Below, one piece after another: positions 34,060 to 43,378 of a stretch of DNA of 64,000 nt. Origin of the DNA: Verrucomicrobia bacterium Tous-C9LFEB (GTDB taxonomy: Bacteria > Verrucomicrobiota > Verrucomicrobiia > Methylacidiphilales > UBA1321). Position numbers and translations under genes: made by a program. The stretch covers positions 310,001 through 374,000 of the forward strand of contig NEUU01000001.1 of the NCBI GenBank assembly GCA_002304345.1, written 5' to 3'. Each line of letters starts with the position of its first letter. Position 1 is the first letter of the stretch. A model generated the notes under the pieces. The model was not told the origin of the DNA. It was given only the letters and a program-made list of their open reading frames with translations, and searched no databases.

Positions 34060-34947
34060 CTAGAGATTCAAGGACGCGAGGGTCTTCTCGAGCTTGGCGC
34101 GCGTGGCGGGCTGCATGCCAACGAGCGGCAGGCGGACGTCCTCGGTCATGAAGCCAGCGCGGGCAAGAGCTGTCTTGATCGGTACGGGATTCGGTTCGAT
34201 GAAGAGGTCGCGGTAGAGCGGGTAAAACTTGTGGTGAATGGCCTCAGCCTTGGCGAAGTGACCTTCGTTGGCGGCGTGCACCATGGCGGAGACTTCGGTG
34301 GGCAGGAGGTTGGAGGCGACGCTGATGACGCCCTTGGCCCCGAGGCTCATGAAGGGAATCGTGAGCGAGTCGTCACCACTGAGAATGGTGAACGTATCCG
34401 GCAAGACCTGCCGCAGTTGATTCACGCGTTCGGCGGAGCCGCCTGCTTCCTTGATGGCAACGATGTTCGGCTTGCTCGTAGCGAGTGCGGCCACGGTGTC
34501 GACGCTGATCTCGATGCCGCAGCGACCGGGAATGCTGTAGAGAATGATCGGGAGCTTGGTGGCATCGGCGATCTTGGAGAAGTGGGCGATGAGTCCGGCC
34601 TGGCTCGGCTTGTTGTAGTACGGGGCGACGAGCAGCACGGCATCCGCGCCAACCTTTTCCGCTTCCTGCGTGAGGTGGACGGCTTCGCAGGTGGAGTTGG
34701 ACCCGGTCCCGGCGATGACGGGGACGCGCTTGTTGGAGACTTCAACGGTGCGGGCGATGACGCCGATGTGTTCTTCCGTCGAAAGGGTGGGCGATTCGCC
34801 GGTGGTGCCGACGGGGACGAGACCGTCGATGCCGCCCTTGATCTGGTGCTCGATCAGCTTGACGAGCGCGGCGTCATCAACTTGATCATTGCGAAACGGG
34901 GTGACCAGCGCGGTGTAGGCGCCGTGGAAACGGGGATAAGTGCTCAT
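34060..34947 (-). CDS. dapA: 4-hydroxy-tetrahydrodipicolinate synthase
   Basis: Aldolase of 295 residues condensing pyruvate with aspartate semialdehyde. The Schiff-base lysine is Lys166 in IVAIKEAGG; Tyr111 (APYYNKPSQ) and Tyr137 serve proton relay, with GTTGE at 48-52 for pyruvate. I start at the ATG at 34947 (MSTYPRFHG); the longer frame to 35046 reads into dapF. Gap to dapF is 25 bases and to dapB 28. Confidence 0.96.
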   Translation of the reverse strand: MSTYPRFHGAYTALVTPFRNDQVDDAALVKLIEHQIKGGIDGLVPVGTTGESPTLSTEEHIGVIARTVEVSNKRVPVIAGTGSNSTCEAVHLTQEAEKVGADAVLLVAPYYNKPSQAGLIAHFSKIADATKLPIILYSIPGRCGIEISVDTVAALATSKPNIVAIKEAGGSAERVNQLRQVLPDTFTILSGDDSLTIPFMSLGAKGVISVASNLLPTEVSAMVHAANEGHFAKAEAIHHKFYPLYRDLFIEPNPVPIKTALARAGFMTEDVRLPLVGMQPATRAKLEKTLASLNL

Positions 34948-34972
34948 GGAATAAAGAGGGGTAAAATGGGTT

Positions 34973-35782
34973 TTAGGCGAGGTCGATTTCACCTTGGAAA
35001 ACGATGGTGGCCGGTCCGCGCAAGGTGACGTCGCGGAGGGTATCACCCTCGCGTTTGAAATTCACCTGCAGCGTGTCGCCGCCCTTGACCTTGATGCGAA
35101 CGGGCAGGGGCGCGTTGTGAGCGAGGTGGGAGATGATGCCGACGGCGGTGACGCCGGTGCCGCAGGCGAGGGTTTCGTCCTCGACGCCGCGCTCGTAGGT
35201 GCGGACGAGGATTTCGCCGCTGGGCGTGAGCTGGGCGAAATTGACGTTCGTTCCCTTCGGCGCGAAGGCTTCGTGTCGGCGCAGTTCGCGGCCCCATTCC
35301 ACGATCGGAACTTCGGCGGCATTGTCGACGAAGAGGACGGCATGCGGGACGCCGGTATTGACGCTGTCGACGGAGACGACGCCATGGGCGGTCTTCACCT
35401 TGCGGCCGAGATCCAATCCCTGCGGCGCGGTGAGGTTGATCTCCACATCGTTGCCGATGAAGCGGGCGTGAATGCGACCGGCGGGAGTGTCAAAGCTGAG
35501 GGCGTCCGCATCAGCCTTGAAGGCGCGGGCGTAGCGGGCAAAGCAGCGCGCGCCGTTGCCGCACATCTCGGCTTCGCCGCCGTCGGAGTTGTAGTAGCGC
35601 ATGCGGAAGTCGGCCCCGTTTTCGCCGGGTTCGATCGCGAGGAGTCCATCCGCGCCGATGCCAAAATGACGATCGCACAGTTTCTCAATCTGCTCGCGGC
35701 TGAGGTTGAGGGTCTTGTGGCGATTGTCGACCACGACAAAGTCGTTGCCGGCTCCGGTCATTTTGGTGAATGCAAGCTTCAT
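34973..35782 (-). CDS. dapF: Diaminopimelate epimerase
   Basis: Protein of 269 residues interconverting LL- and meso-diaminopimelate with two catalytic cysteines: Cys74 in MCGNGARC and the second in ETLACGTGV near residue 213. The duplicated fold is evident from FTKMTGAGNDF at the start and GTNVNFAQL in the second half. The start at 35782 gives the standard N-terminus; the upstream in-frame extension is not homologous. First gene of the dapF-dapA-dapB unit. Confidence 0.96.
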   Translation of the reverse strand: MKLAFTKMTGAGNDFVVVDNRHKTLNLSREQIEKLCDRHFGIGADGLLAIEPGENGADFRMRYYNSDGGEAEMCGNGARCFARYARAFKADADALSFDTPAGRIHARFIGNDVEINLTAPQGLDLGRKVKTAHGVVSVDSVNTGVPHAVLFVDNAAEVPIVEWGRELRRHEAFAPKGTNVNFAQLTPSGEILVRTYERGVEDETLACGTGVTAVGIISHLAHNAPLPVRIKVKGGDTLQVNFKREGDTLRDVTLRGPATIVFQGEIDLA

Positions 35783-36129
35783 GGTTTTACAGCGGGAAAG
35801 GGTTAAAGTTACGGTACGTCGCGACAAATGAAAAGCAAACTCTCGACCCATCCCAAGGTGACGTTGGACTCTGCCACGGGGGGCGCAAAAAAATACCGTC
35901 GACAAAGCGCTACAAGAATCGACCGCCTCTGTTGGGTGTCGTGGAGGGTGTCGACGAGAAATTTCAAATTTCCGATTTGAGATTTCAAATACGGGAATGC
36001 CTTGCATGCCGTAAGTTATAGCAGAAATCGGTCGGGACCGTTTGCGTTAGGTGAGCTGCGTGAGCTAGGTGTGCGATATTTTTGCGGATGCGGAAGCTTT
36101 CCGCCATCCGGGCACAGCGAGCCCGGCGA
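35783..36129. other. Gene-free region between the glycosyltransferase and dapF
   Basis: 347 bases that must hold the dapF promoter and the 3' end of the glycosyltransferase unit. It contains an AT-rich quasi-palindrome of AAATTTC/GAGATTTC words (about 35960-35992) and a near-palindrome CGGATGCGGAAGCTTTCCGCCATCCG-type hairpin at 36085-36110. No coding frame looks real. No clean intrinsic terminator was found because the T run lies on the wrong side for the minus-strand gene. Confidence 0.5.
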
Positions 36130-37620
36130 CTACAGCGCGCCGGATTCAGCTGGCTCGGCTTTGGTATTGCTCATGGCGGCCTGGGGCCAGATGGAGAGGA
36201 CGGCGACGTAGGCGAAGCCCATGAGGAAGAGGATGAGGAACGGAATGGAACTCCATTGTCCCTTGGTGCAGGCCATGGAGATGAAGTAGAGGAAGTAGAA
36301 GGCGAGCGCGCCCTCGAACCAGGGGAGAATCGATTTGAGGGAGATGTATTTGAACTGGCGCTTGGCTTGCTGCTTGCCGATGACGCCGTATTTCGGCGTG
36401 CGGGTGAATTCGGATTCGTGGTTGAAGACGGCTTCGAGCACGGCCTTGCCGTTGTTGATCGACATGCCGACGCCGAGGGCGAGGAGTCCGGGGAGGTAAA
36501 GCAGATCCTTGAGCTTGTTTTCCTTCTGCTCGCGAATGGCGGTGGCGTAGAAGAGAATCACCGAGAGCGAGGTGAGACCGAAGATCGGGACGTCGATCAA
36601 CCAGAAGTAATTCGGGACGTGGTGCGGCGCGCTGAGCATCGGCTGCAACAGGAAGATCAGGAACGCGAGCAGCAGGTAGGCGAAATTGGAGGTGAGGTGA
36701 AAGATGGCTTCGACTTTGATCTTGAACGGGAGTTCGCTGCGCAGGATGCGCGGAAGGAGCTTTTTGCAGGTCTGGATGGAACCCTTGGCCCAGCGGTGCT
36801 GCTGGGTCTTAAAGGCGTTCATGTCGATGGGGAGTTCGGCGGGCGTGACGAGATTCGGCAGGAAGAGGAAACGCCAGCCTTTCATCTGTGCGCGATAGCT
36901 GAGGTCGAGATCTTCGGTGAGCGTGTCGTGCTGCCAGTTGCCCGCACTGATAATCGTCTCTTTGCGCCAGATTCCGGCCGTGCCGTTGAAATTGAGGAAG
37001 CGACCGCTGCGGCAGCGGGCGGTTTGTTCGATGAGGAGGTGACCGTCGAGGAAGAGCCCTTGCAGACGGGTGAGGAGGCTCGAACGGGAGTTGAGATGAC
37101 CCCAGCGGGTCTGGATCAGGCCGACTTCCTTTTCCGCGAGGAAATAGGGAATGGTCTGGCGGAGAATCTCGGGCGACGGCAGGAAGTCAGCATCGAAGAT
37201 GGCGAAAAATTCGCCGTGGGCTTGTTCCATGCCGTAGGAAAGCGCACCAGCCTTGAAGCCGTGGCGATTGGGGCGGCGGATGTGGCAGATGTCGTACCCT
37301 TGGGCGGCCAGTTCGGCGGTCACGCGCGCGGCGATCTCTACGGTCTCGTCCGTCGAATCGTCAAGCACCTGAATCTCCATTTTGTCCATGGGGTAATCCA
37401 AAGCCGCGACGGAGCGGATAAGGCGTTCGACGACGTGGAATTCATTATATATCGGCAACTGAACCGTGACGACGGGCCAGACAGTGGGGGCAGGGGGAAC
37501 GATGGAATGCTGCTTTTTGTGCCGGTAATAAAGATAGACCATCACATAGCGGTGCGCTCCATAAATGGAGAGACCGAGAACGACCAAAGCGTATGCAACA
37601 AACCAGAAAGCCGTGAACAT
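36130..37620 (-). CDS. Membrane-bound GT2 glycosyltransferase (cellulose synthase/BcsA-like)
   Basis: Processive-type family 2 glycosyltransferase of 496 residues. An N-terminal helix (about 4-22) leads into the catalytic domain with VTVQLPIYNE, DDSTDET, DxD as FDADF, LTEDLDLSYR and the QxxRW-type motif QQHRW. Four to five C-terminal membrane segments follow (about 315-490). It lacks a PilZ domain. These motifs mark enzymes that build beta-glycan or glucomannan-like polymers and push them across the membrane. No other synthase subunits are adjacent, so the polymer is unknown. I start at the ATG at 37620; the upstream codons give an odd extension. Confidence 0.92.
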   Translation of the reverse strand: MFTAFWFVAYALVVLGLSIYGAHRYVMVYLYYRHKKQHSIVPPAPTVWPVVTVQLPIYNEFHVVERLIRSVAALDYPMDKMEIQVLDDSTDETVEIAARVTAELAAQGYDICHIRRPNRHGFKAGALSYGMEQAHGEFFAIFDADFLPSPEILRQTIPYFLAEKEVGLIQTRWGHLNSRSSLLTRLQGLFLDGHLLIEQTARCRSGRFLNFNGTAGIWRKETIISAGNWQHDTLTEDLDLSYRAQMKGWRFLFLPNLVTPAELPIDMNAFKTQQHRWAKGSIQTCKKLLPRILRSELPFKIKVEAIFHLTSNFAYLLLAFLIFLLQPMLSAPHHVPNYFWLIDVPIFGLTSLSVILFYATAIREQKENKLKDLLYLPGLLALGVGMSINNGKAVLEAVFNHESEFTRTPKYGVIGKQQAKRQFKYISLKSILPWFEGALAFYFLYFISMACTKGQWSSIPFLILFLMGFAYVAVLSIWPQAAMSNTKAEPAESGAL

Positions 37621-37781
37621 GGGTATTTTAATGCGGAAAAGCGTTAAGCAGATGAAATAAAATTGGGTCAACCCTTACTCGAATGGCGGCTCGGGTCAAG
37701 GCTTAAAATCAGGATGAGGCTCCATTGTAAGTGGACCTCATCTACGCTTTACTTATTGTAATACAAGGGGATGCGCGGCGA

Positions 37782-39134
37782 TTAGGGCGATGGTGCCGGG
37801 TCAGGGCCGGGCGTGGGCGGGGTCTCGAGCGGGAGCGCCGCCGGAGTGGATTCCTCCGACTCGGCTTCTTCCGTGAGGGCGGTGGGGAGGTTTTTGGAGG
37901 CTTTGGCACCGAGCTTGCGGAGATCTTCCACCCGTTTGACGAGGTTGCCGCGGCCGGTTTTGAGGCGACCCATGGCGTCATCATACGCGCGCGTCGTCTT
38001 ACCTAAACAGCCACCAATCTCTTCAAGGCTTTCGTAGAAGCGGACGAATTGGTCGTACAAATCGCCGCTCTTGCGGGCGATTTCGAGGGCGTTGCGGGTT
38101 TGCTTTTCCTGCTTCCAGATCTGGGCGACGGTGCGCAGGGTGGCGAGCAGGGTGGAGGCGGTGACGAGGATGATCTTGCGCTCGAACGCTTCGTTGTAGA
38201 GTTCGTGGGCATTTTGCAAGGCGAGGCTGAAGGCGGGCTCGACCGGGACGAACATGAGGACGAAGTCGGGACTGTCGATCTGGTAAAGCGAGGGATAATC
38301 CTTGGCGCTGAGTTCCTCGATGTGACCGCGGATCGAGGCAATGTGCGCGGCAAGGGCGGCGGTTTGCTCGACGGGATTCTCGCTGGAGCAGAAGCGTTCG
38401 TAGGAAGTGAGCGAGACCTTGGAGTCGATGATGAGGTGCTTGCCTTCGGGGAGATTGATGACGATGTCGGGCTGCAGACGGCGGCCATCGGGGGTGGTCA
38501 TGCTGGCCTGAACGACGTACTCGGAGCCCTTGGTCAGGCCGGAGCGCTCGAGAATGGTCTCGAGGATGAGTTCGCCCCAATTGCCCTGGGTCTTGGATTG
38601 GCCCTTGAGCGCGAGGGTGAGGTTGTTGGCCTCCTGCGTCACCTGCTGGTTGAGGAGGGTGAGGGTTTCGATCTGGGTCTTCAGCGCGACGCGGTCGGCG
38701 GAGTCCTGCGCGTAAATGGTGTCGATGCGCTGACGGAAGTCGGTGATCTGCTGCTGGAACGGAGCGAGGAGCGAGCCGAGCTTGCTCTGATTCTGGCTGG
38801 CGAGGGTGTTGCTCTTTTCCTCGAAGATGCGATTGGCGAGATTCTCAAACTCGGTCTTCAGCCGGGTCTGGGTTTCGGCGATCTCGGTGTTGCGGAGCTT
38901 GAGTTGCTCCTGCGCGGCGGCCAGGGAGACCTGGGCGCTGGCGAGTTGCTTGCTGAGTTCGAGCACTTGGTTGCGCTCGGTGAGCAGGGTGTCCTCGCTC
39001 TTCAGGCGGGCGGCTTCGAGCATCAAGGCGCGTTCCTCGGCCCGGACGCGCAGGGAGGAGAGCCGGTAGGCTTGAAGCATCCATGCGGCGCCGGCACCGA
39101 GAATCAAACCGATAAAGAGAAAGAGGATGTCCAT
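37782..39134 (-). CDS. rmuC: DNA recombination protein RmuC
   Basis: Protein of 450 residues with an N-terminal membrane anchor (about 2-22), a long coiled coil (about 25-165) and the RmuC nuclease-like domain (about 170-400) with [38 protein letters not shown] and [13 protein letters not shown]. RmuC limits inversions at short inverted repeats, in line with a PD-(D/E)XK-like fold. The last 35 residues are Glu/Pro-rich. It is divergent from uvrB with an 83-base shared upstream region, an apt DNA-repair pairing. Confidence 0.94.
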   Translation of the reverse strand: MDILFLFIGLILGAGAAWMLQAYRLSSLRVRAEERALMLEAARLKSEDTLLTERNQVLELSKQLASAQVSLAAAQEQLKLRNTEIAETQTRLKTEFENLANRIFEEKSNTLASQNQSKLGSLLAPFQQQITDFRQRIDTIYAQDSADRVALKTQIETLTLLNQQVTQEANNLTLALKGQSKTQGNWGELILETILERSGLTKGSEYVVQASMTTPDGRRLQPDIVINLPEGKHLIIDSKVSLTSYERFCSSENPVEQTAALAAHIASIRGHIEELSAKDYPSLYQIDSPDFVLMFVPVEPAFSLALQNAHELYNEAFERKIILVTASTLLATLRTVAQIWKQEKQTRNALEIARKSGDLYDQFVRFYESLEEIGGCLGKTTRAYDDAMGRLKTGRGNLVKRVEDLRKLGAKASKNLPTALTEEAESEESTPAALPLETPPTPGPDPAPSP

Positions 39135-39217
39135 GGCAAAATGTGTGCTATAGGTTTATCAATAATCGGTCTCTTGGCAAAACCAAGAAACGTTTTTTTC
39201 GTATCGAGATAAGTTCT

Positions 39218-41260
39218 ATGGATTTCCGACTGAATAGTCCCTACACGCCGCAAGGAGATCAACCGGCCGCGATCAAGGCGCTGACGGAGCGGTTGAAGAC
39301 CGGCGACAAGCATAACGTGTTGCTCGGCGTAACCGGTTCGGGCAAGACCTTCACAATCGCAAACGTGATCCAGAATCTGGGACGGCCCACGCTCGTTTTA
39401 TCCCACAACAAGACCCTCGCGGCGCAGCTCTATAGCGAGTTCAAGCAGTTCTTCCCCGAGAACGCGGTGGAATATTTCGTCTCGTACTTCGATTACTATC
39501 AGCCCGAGGCGTACATTCCGCGCAGCGATACGTACATCGAGAAGGATTCGAGCGTGAACGAGGAGATCGAACGGTTGCGACTGGCGGCGACGAGTTCACT
39601 GCTGTCGCGGCGGGATGTGATCGTGGTGGCGAGCGTGTCGTGCATCTACGGATTGGGTTCGCCGGAGGATTACGAGAACATGATGTTCCGCGTGACGAAG
39701 GGCGAATTTCTGACGCGGGAGCAATTGCTCGCGAAGCTCGTGGAGATGCAATATTCGCGCAACGATGTGGCGTTGCAGCGGGGGCAATTCCGCGTGCGGG
39801 GCGACGTGGTGGAAATCTGCCCGGCCTATACGGAGGATGCGATTCGCGTGGAATTTTTCGGCGATGAGGTCGAACGGATGAGCCGGTTCGATCCACTCAC
39901 CGGCGAGGTGGAGGCGCACATGGAGGAGTTGATTCTTTTTCCGGCGAAGCATTATGTCACGCCGCACGAAAAGATGAAGCTGGCGCAAATCTCGATCCGC
40001 GCGGAGATGGACGAGCGCATTCAGGAATTGGAGAAGGCGGGAAAATTGTTGGAGGCGCAACGACTGAAGATGCGCACGACGTATGATCTGGAGATGATGG
40101 AGGAGATGGGGTTTTGCAACGGCATCGAGAATTATTCGCGCCACCTGAGCGGTCGCCCGCCCGGCTCGCGGCCGTTCACGTTGATTGACTTTTTCCCGGA
40201 CGACTTTCTGACCGTGCTCGACGAGTCGCATGTGACCGTGCCGCAGATCGGCGGTATGTACGAGGGGGATCGTTCGCGCAAGACGGTGCTGGTGGAGCAC
40301 GGGTTCCGGCTGCCGTCGGCGCTGGATAATCGTCCGCTGAAATACCCGGAGTTCGACGAACTGGTGGGGCAGCGCATTTATGTGTCCGCCACGCCCGCGC
40401 CGTATGAAGTGAAGGCGGCGGGCGGTGTGGTGATCGAGCAGGTGATCCGGCCCACGGGTCTGATCGATCCGGAGATCGAGATGAAGCCGCTCAATGGCCA
40501 GATTGATGATCTGATCGAGCAGATCCGCTTGCGGGTGGAAAAGCAGGAGCGCATTCTGGTGACCACCTTGACGAAGCGCACGGCGGAGGATCTGACCGAT
40601 TATCTGCGCGATTTGAAAATCAACGTGCGCTATCTGCATTCCGAAATCGACACGATCGAGCGGGTGGAAATCCTGCGCGAATTGCGCCAAGGCAAATGCG
40701 ACGTACTGGTGGGGATCAATCTGCTCCGCGAAGGTCTTGATCTGCCCGAGGTGTCCCTGGTGGCCATTCTGGACGCGGACAAGGAGGGCTTCCTCCGCTC
40801 GGAGACGTCGCTGATCCAGACGGCGGGCCGTGCGGCGCGTCACGTGAACGGCAAGGTGATTCTCTATGCCGACACGTTGACGCAATCGATCAAGAAACTG
40901 ATCGAGGTGACGAAGAAGCGGCGCGAAAAACAACTCGCTTATAATGCCGAACACAAGATCACGCCGAAGACGGTGCAACGCGCCGTGCAGGAGAGCCTCG
41001 CCAATTTATTGAAGGGCAAGGAAATCGAGGCGAGCGTCGTGCGGGAGTCTGGCGGCGATCTGGATACGCTCGACGTGCTGCGGGAATTGGAAGAGGAGAT
41101 GATCGCGGCGAGTAATTCGCTGGAGTTCGAGAAGGCGGCGTTGTTGCGGGATCAAATGCTGGAGCTGAAGCAACGTGCGGGCATCGACAAGATCGAACCG
41201 AAGTCGGCGTCGACCAAGCCCATCAGTTATCGCAAGGGCGGGAAGAAACTGAAGAAGTAG
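39218..41260 (+). CDS. uvrB: UvrABC excinuclease subunit B
   Basis: Protein of 680 residues. It has Walker A GVTGSGKT, the damage-probing beta-hairpin region [12 protein letters not shown], helicase motifs including [13 protein letters not shown] and QTAGRAARH, a YAD/RRB dimer domain and a C-terminal UVR domain ([13 protein letters not shown]) that contacts UvrC. It loads at damage found by UvrA and guides UvrC incision. The ATG at 39218 gives the standard [16 protein letters not shown] start; a longer frame from 39143 is not homologous. Confidence 0.97.
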   Translation: MDFRLNSPYTPQGDQPAAIKALTERLKTGDKHNVLLGVTGSGKTFTIANVIQNLGRPTLVLSHNKTLAAQLYSEFKQFFPENAVEYFVSYFDYYQPEAYIPRSDTYIEKDSSVNEEIERLRLAATSSLLSRRDVIVVASVSCIYGLGSPEDYENMMFRVTKGEFLTREQLLAKLVEMQYSRNDVALQRGQFRVRGDVVEICPAYTEDAIRVEFFGDEVERMSRFDPLTGEVEAHMEELILFPAKHYVTPHEKMKLAQISIRAEMDERIQELEKAGKLLEAQRLKMRTTYDLEMMEEMGFCNGIENYSRHLSGRPPGSRPFTLIDFFPDDFLTVLDESHVTVPQIGGMYEGDRSRKTVLVEHGFRLPSALDNRPLKYPEFDELVGQRIYVSATPAPYEVKAAGGVVIEQVIRPTGLIDPEIEMKPLNGQIDDLIEQIRLRVEKQERILVTTLTKRTAEDLTDYLRDLKINVRYLHSEIDTIERVEILRELRQGKCDVLVGINLLREGLDLPEVSLVAILDADKEGFLRSETSLIQTAGRAARHVNGKVILYADTLTQSIKKLIEVTKKRREKQLAYNAEHKITPKTVQRAVQESLANLLKGKEIEASVVRESGGDLDTLDVLRELEEEMIAASNSLEFEKAALLRDQMLELKQRAGIDKIEPKSASTKPISYRKGGKKLKK

Positions 41261-41298
41261 GAATGTAGTTTTCTCATTTGAATTGTGTCATCGCTGAG

Positions 41299-41535
41299 CA
41301 TCCCAACCGATCCTTCGACAAGCTCAGGATGACGGGCTGGGGAGGTAATCTCAAACGATGGCGAAGAGTTCGTGAGAGAGCGCGGACTTATCAAAAGACA
41401 GTACCTTCACTCACTGTCATCCTGAGCTTGTCGAGCAACGTGACGTTGCATCCAATACGGCTGACGCCAGATATATAATACTGGGTCCAGCGTCACGCTG
41501 GTCATCCTGAGCTTGTCGAAGGATCGGTTGGGATG
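41299..41535. repeat. Perfect 35-bp inverted repeat with an internal third copy
   Basis: 41299-41333 and 41501-41535 are exact inverted copies of 35 bases, built around CCTTCGACAAGCTCAGGATGA. A 20-base third copy of the inner part lies at 41416-41435, in the orientation of the right arm. Small hairpins (GCAACGT/ACGTTGC, CCAGCG-TCA-CGCTGG) lie between them. The region separates uvrB from the convergent ABC-transporter genes and fills the whole 306-base gap, where no gene is seen. The core word is a widespread intergenic repeat in many bacteria. Confidence 0.9.
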
Positions 41536-41566
41536 GTTTATGATGCGACAATCAACTTAAAATGCT

Positions 41567-42430
41567 CTACCCCTTCAGCGCGCCCGCGCTCAGTCCCCGG
41601 ATGAAGAGTTTCATCGTGAAGAGGAACATGATGAGGAGCGGCAGGCTGGCCATGAAGAACGCGGCCATGATATGGCCCCAGTCCTTGGCGTAGTCGCCGT
41701 CGAGGTAGATCAGGCCGACGCCGAGGGTGAAGAGTTGCGGATCGCGGAGAATGATGAGCGGCATGAGGAAGTCATTCCAGCAGCCGAGAAACGAGAGAAT
41801 GAAAAGCGTGCCGATGATGGGGCCGCTGAGCGGAATGACGATGTGGATGATTTGTTTCCAGTGACCGGCCCCGTCCATCTCGGCGGCTTCAAATAAATCG
41901 CGCGGGAGATCCTCGATGAAATTACGCAGGACAAAAATATTGAACACCTGGCCGCTGGCGACCGCGACGGCGATGAGGCCCCAGAGCGAATTGAGGAGGT
42001 TGAGTTTTTTGAGGAGCGTGAAGAGCGGAACGATGTTGGTGACGCTCGGAATCAGCATGAGCGTGAGGAACGCGGACCAGAGGACGTTGCTGAACGGCAT
42101 TTTGTAGCGGGCGAAAAAGTAGGCGGCGAGGATGGCAAAAAAGAGATTGGCCGTGGCGGCGGTGACGGAAACGAAAATGGTGTTGGCCGCGTAGGGCAGG
42201 ATGAGGTGGTAGGCGAAGCGGAAATTCTCGACCAATGTGGCACCGGGCAGGATGGGAAGCCACGGGTTGGCGTTGAACATGACGTTATTTTTGAAGCTGA
42301 TTTGCAGCATCATGTAGAACGGCAGGAGTTCAATCGCCAGAATCGCGAGAATGAAGAGGTGCTTGGGCAACTCGAGCTTCTCGCGGCCCACGGCTTTGAC
42401 CGTGACAGTGGTGGGTGTGGTGAGTCTCAT
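41567..42430 (-). CDS. Sugar ABC transporter permease, MalG type
   Basis: Inner-membrane permease of 287 residues with six hydrophobic segments and the ATPase-contact EAA loop EAAEMDGAGHWKQIIHIVIPLSGP. The C-terminus FIRGLSAGALKG is the MalG-family ending. It is the last gene of a carbohydrate ABC cassette, overlapping the MalF-type gene by four bases. No ATPase is encoded here, so it probably shares a general MsmK/UgpC-type ATPase. Confidence 0.94.
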   Translation of the reverse strand: MRLTTPTTVTVKAVGREKLELPKHLFILAILAIELLPFYMMLQISFKNNVMFNANPWLPILPGATLVENFRFAYHLILPYAANTIFVSVTAATANLFFAILAAYFFARYKMPFSNVLWSAFLTLMLIPSVTNIVPLFTLLKKLNLLNSLWGLIAVAVASGQVFNIFVLRNFIEDLPRDLFEAAEMDGAGHWKQIIHIVIPLSGPIIGTLFILSFLGCWNDFLMPLIILRDPQLFTLGVGLIYLDGDYAKDWGHIMAAFFMASLPLLIMFLFTMKLFIRGLSAGALKG

Positions 42431-43377
42431 CGCTGAATCCGGATGTATTTGTTGTTGATCAGGGTCAGCACGAGAATGAAGACGAAAAGAATCATGCCAA
42501 TGGCGCAGGCATAGCCGAATTGTCCGGCGGAGAACGCGCGGTTGAACATCCAGAGACCGGGAACCATGCCGGCACCGCCCGCGCCACCGTCCTGCCCGAG
42601 CAGGAGGAGTTGCAGTCCGTAGCCCTGCACGGTGCCGATGACCATGAGAATGAGCATGAGGCGGATCTGGGTCAGAATGAGGGGAAATTCGATGTAGAGG
42701 AATTTCTGGAAGCCGTTCGCGCCATCGAGTTCGGCGGTTTCATAAACTTCGCGGCCAATCGATTCGAGTCCGGCGAGGAAAATAAGCACGCCGACCGCGC
42801 CGAGCCACGGAAAGCCCCAGAAGATAAGCGAGGGGACGATGAGATGCGGTTCGCTCAGCCACGGGACGGGGAAGCCTTCGCGAAAGACATTCCAGTGGAG
42901 CACATAGGTATCGAGCGAGACGAGAATCGGTTTGAGTTCAATCCAGTCGAGGATCTTGTTGAGCAGGCCGAAGGTGGGATCGTAGAAAAATTTCCAGATG
43001 AAGAGGCGGACGAGTTCCGGGACGATCATCGGCACGACGACGAGCACGCGATACCAGTATTGCCAGCGGTCGCTGACGAGCCGGTGGATCACCACCGCGA
43101 CGGCGATGGAGGGGATCATCTTGAAGAGATTGGCAATGATGAGAATGAAAACAGTGCCGAAGGATTGCCAGAGGACTTCATCCGTCCAGGACTGGATGAA
43201 ATTGTCCCCGCCGATGAATTCCTTGTAGTTGCCACCCTGCCAGTCGAAGAAGCTGTGGTAGACGGCGCTGATGGCGGGAAAATAGGCGAAGACCGCGATG
43301 AGCACGAGGGAGGGAATGACGAACAAGTAGAGTCGCCATTCGTGCAGGGCTTTTTTGGTGGGAATGAAGGCGGCCAT
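42427..43377 (-). CDS. Sugar ABC transporter permease, MalF type
   Basis: Permease of 316 residues with six to seven membrane segments, partner of the following MalG-type protein. The EAA loop is ETAELDGANGFQKFLYIEFPLI. It follows the binding-protein gene by one base, so the three genes are tightly coupled. The substrate is probably an oligosaccharide, judged only from the family. Confidence 0.94.
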   Translation of the reverse strand: MAAFIPTKKALHEWRLYLFVIPSLVLIAVFAYFPAISAVYHSFFDWQGGNYKEFIGGDNFIQSWTDEVLWQSFGTVFILIIANLFKMIPSIAVAVVIHRLVSDRWQYWYRVLVVVPMIVPELVRLFIWKFFYDPTFGLLNKILDWIELKPILVSLDTYVLHWNVFREGFPVPWLSEPHLIVPSLIFWGFPWLGAVGVLIFLAGLESIGREVYETAELDGANGFQKFLYIEFPLILTQIRLMLILMVIGTVQGYGLQLLLLGQDGGAGGAGMVPGLWMFNRAFSAGQFGYACAIGMILFVFILVLTLINNKYIRIQR

Positions 43378-43378
43378 G

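Noticed and set aside
36085..36110. Near-palindromic hairpin as terminator of the BcsA-like gene
   Set aside because: The T run (TATTTTT) lies before the hairpin on the plus strand, giving A rather than T after it on the minus strand, so it does not form an intrinsic terminator for that gene.
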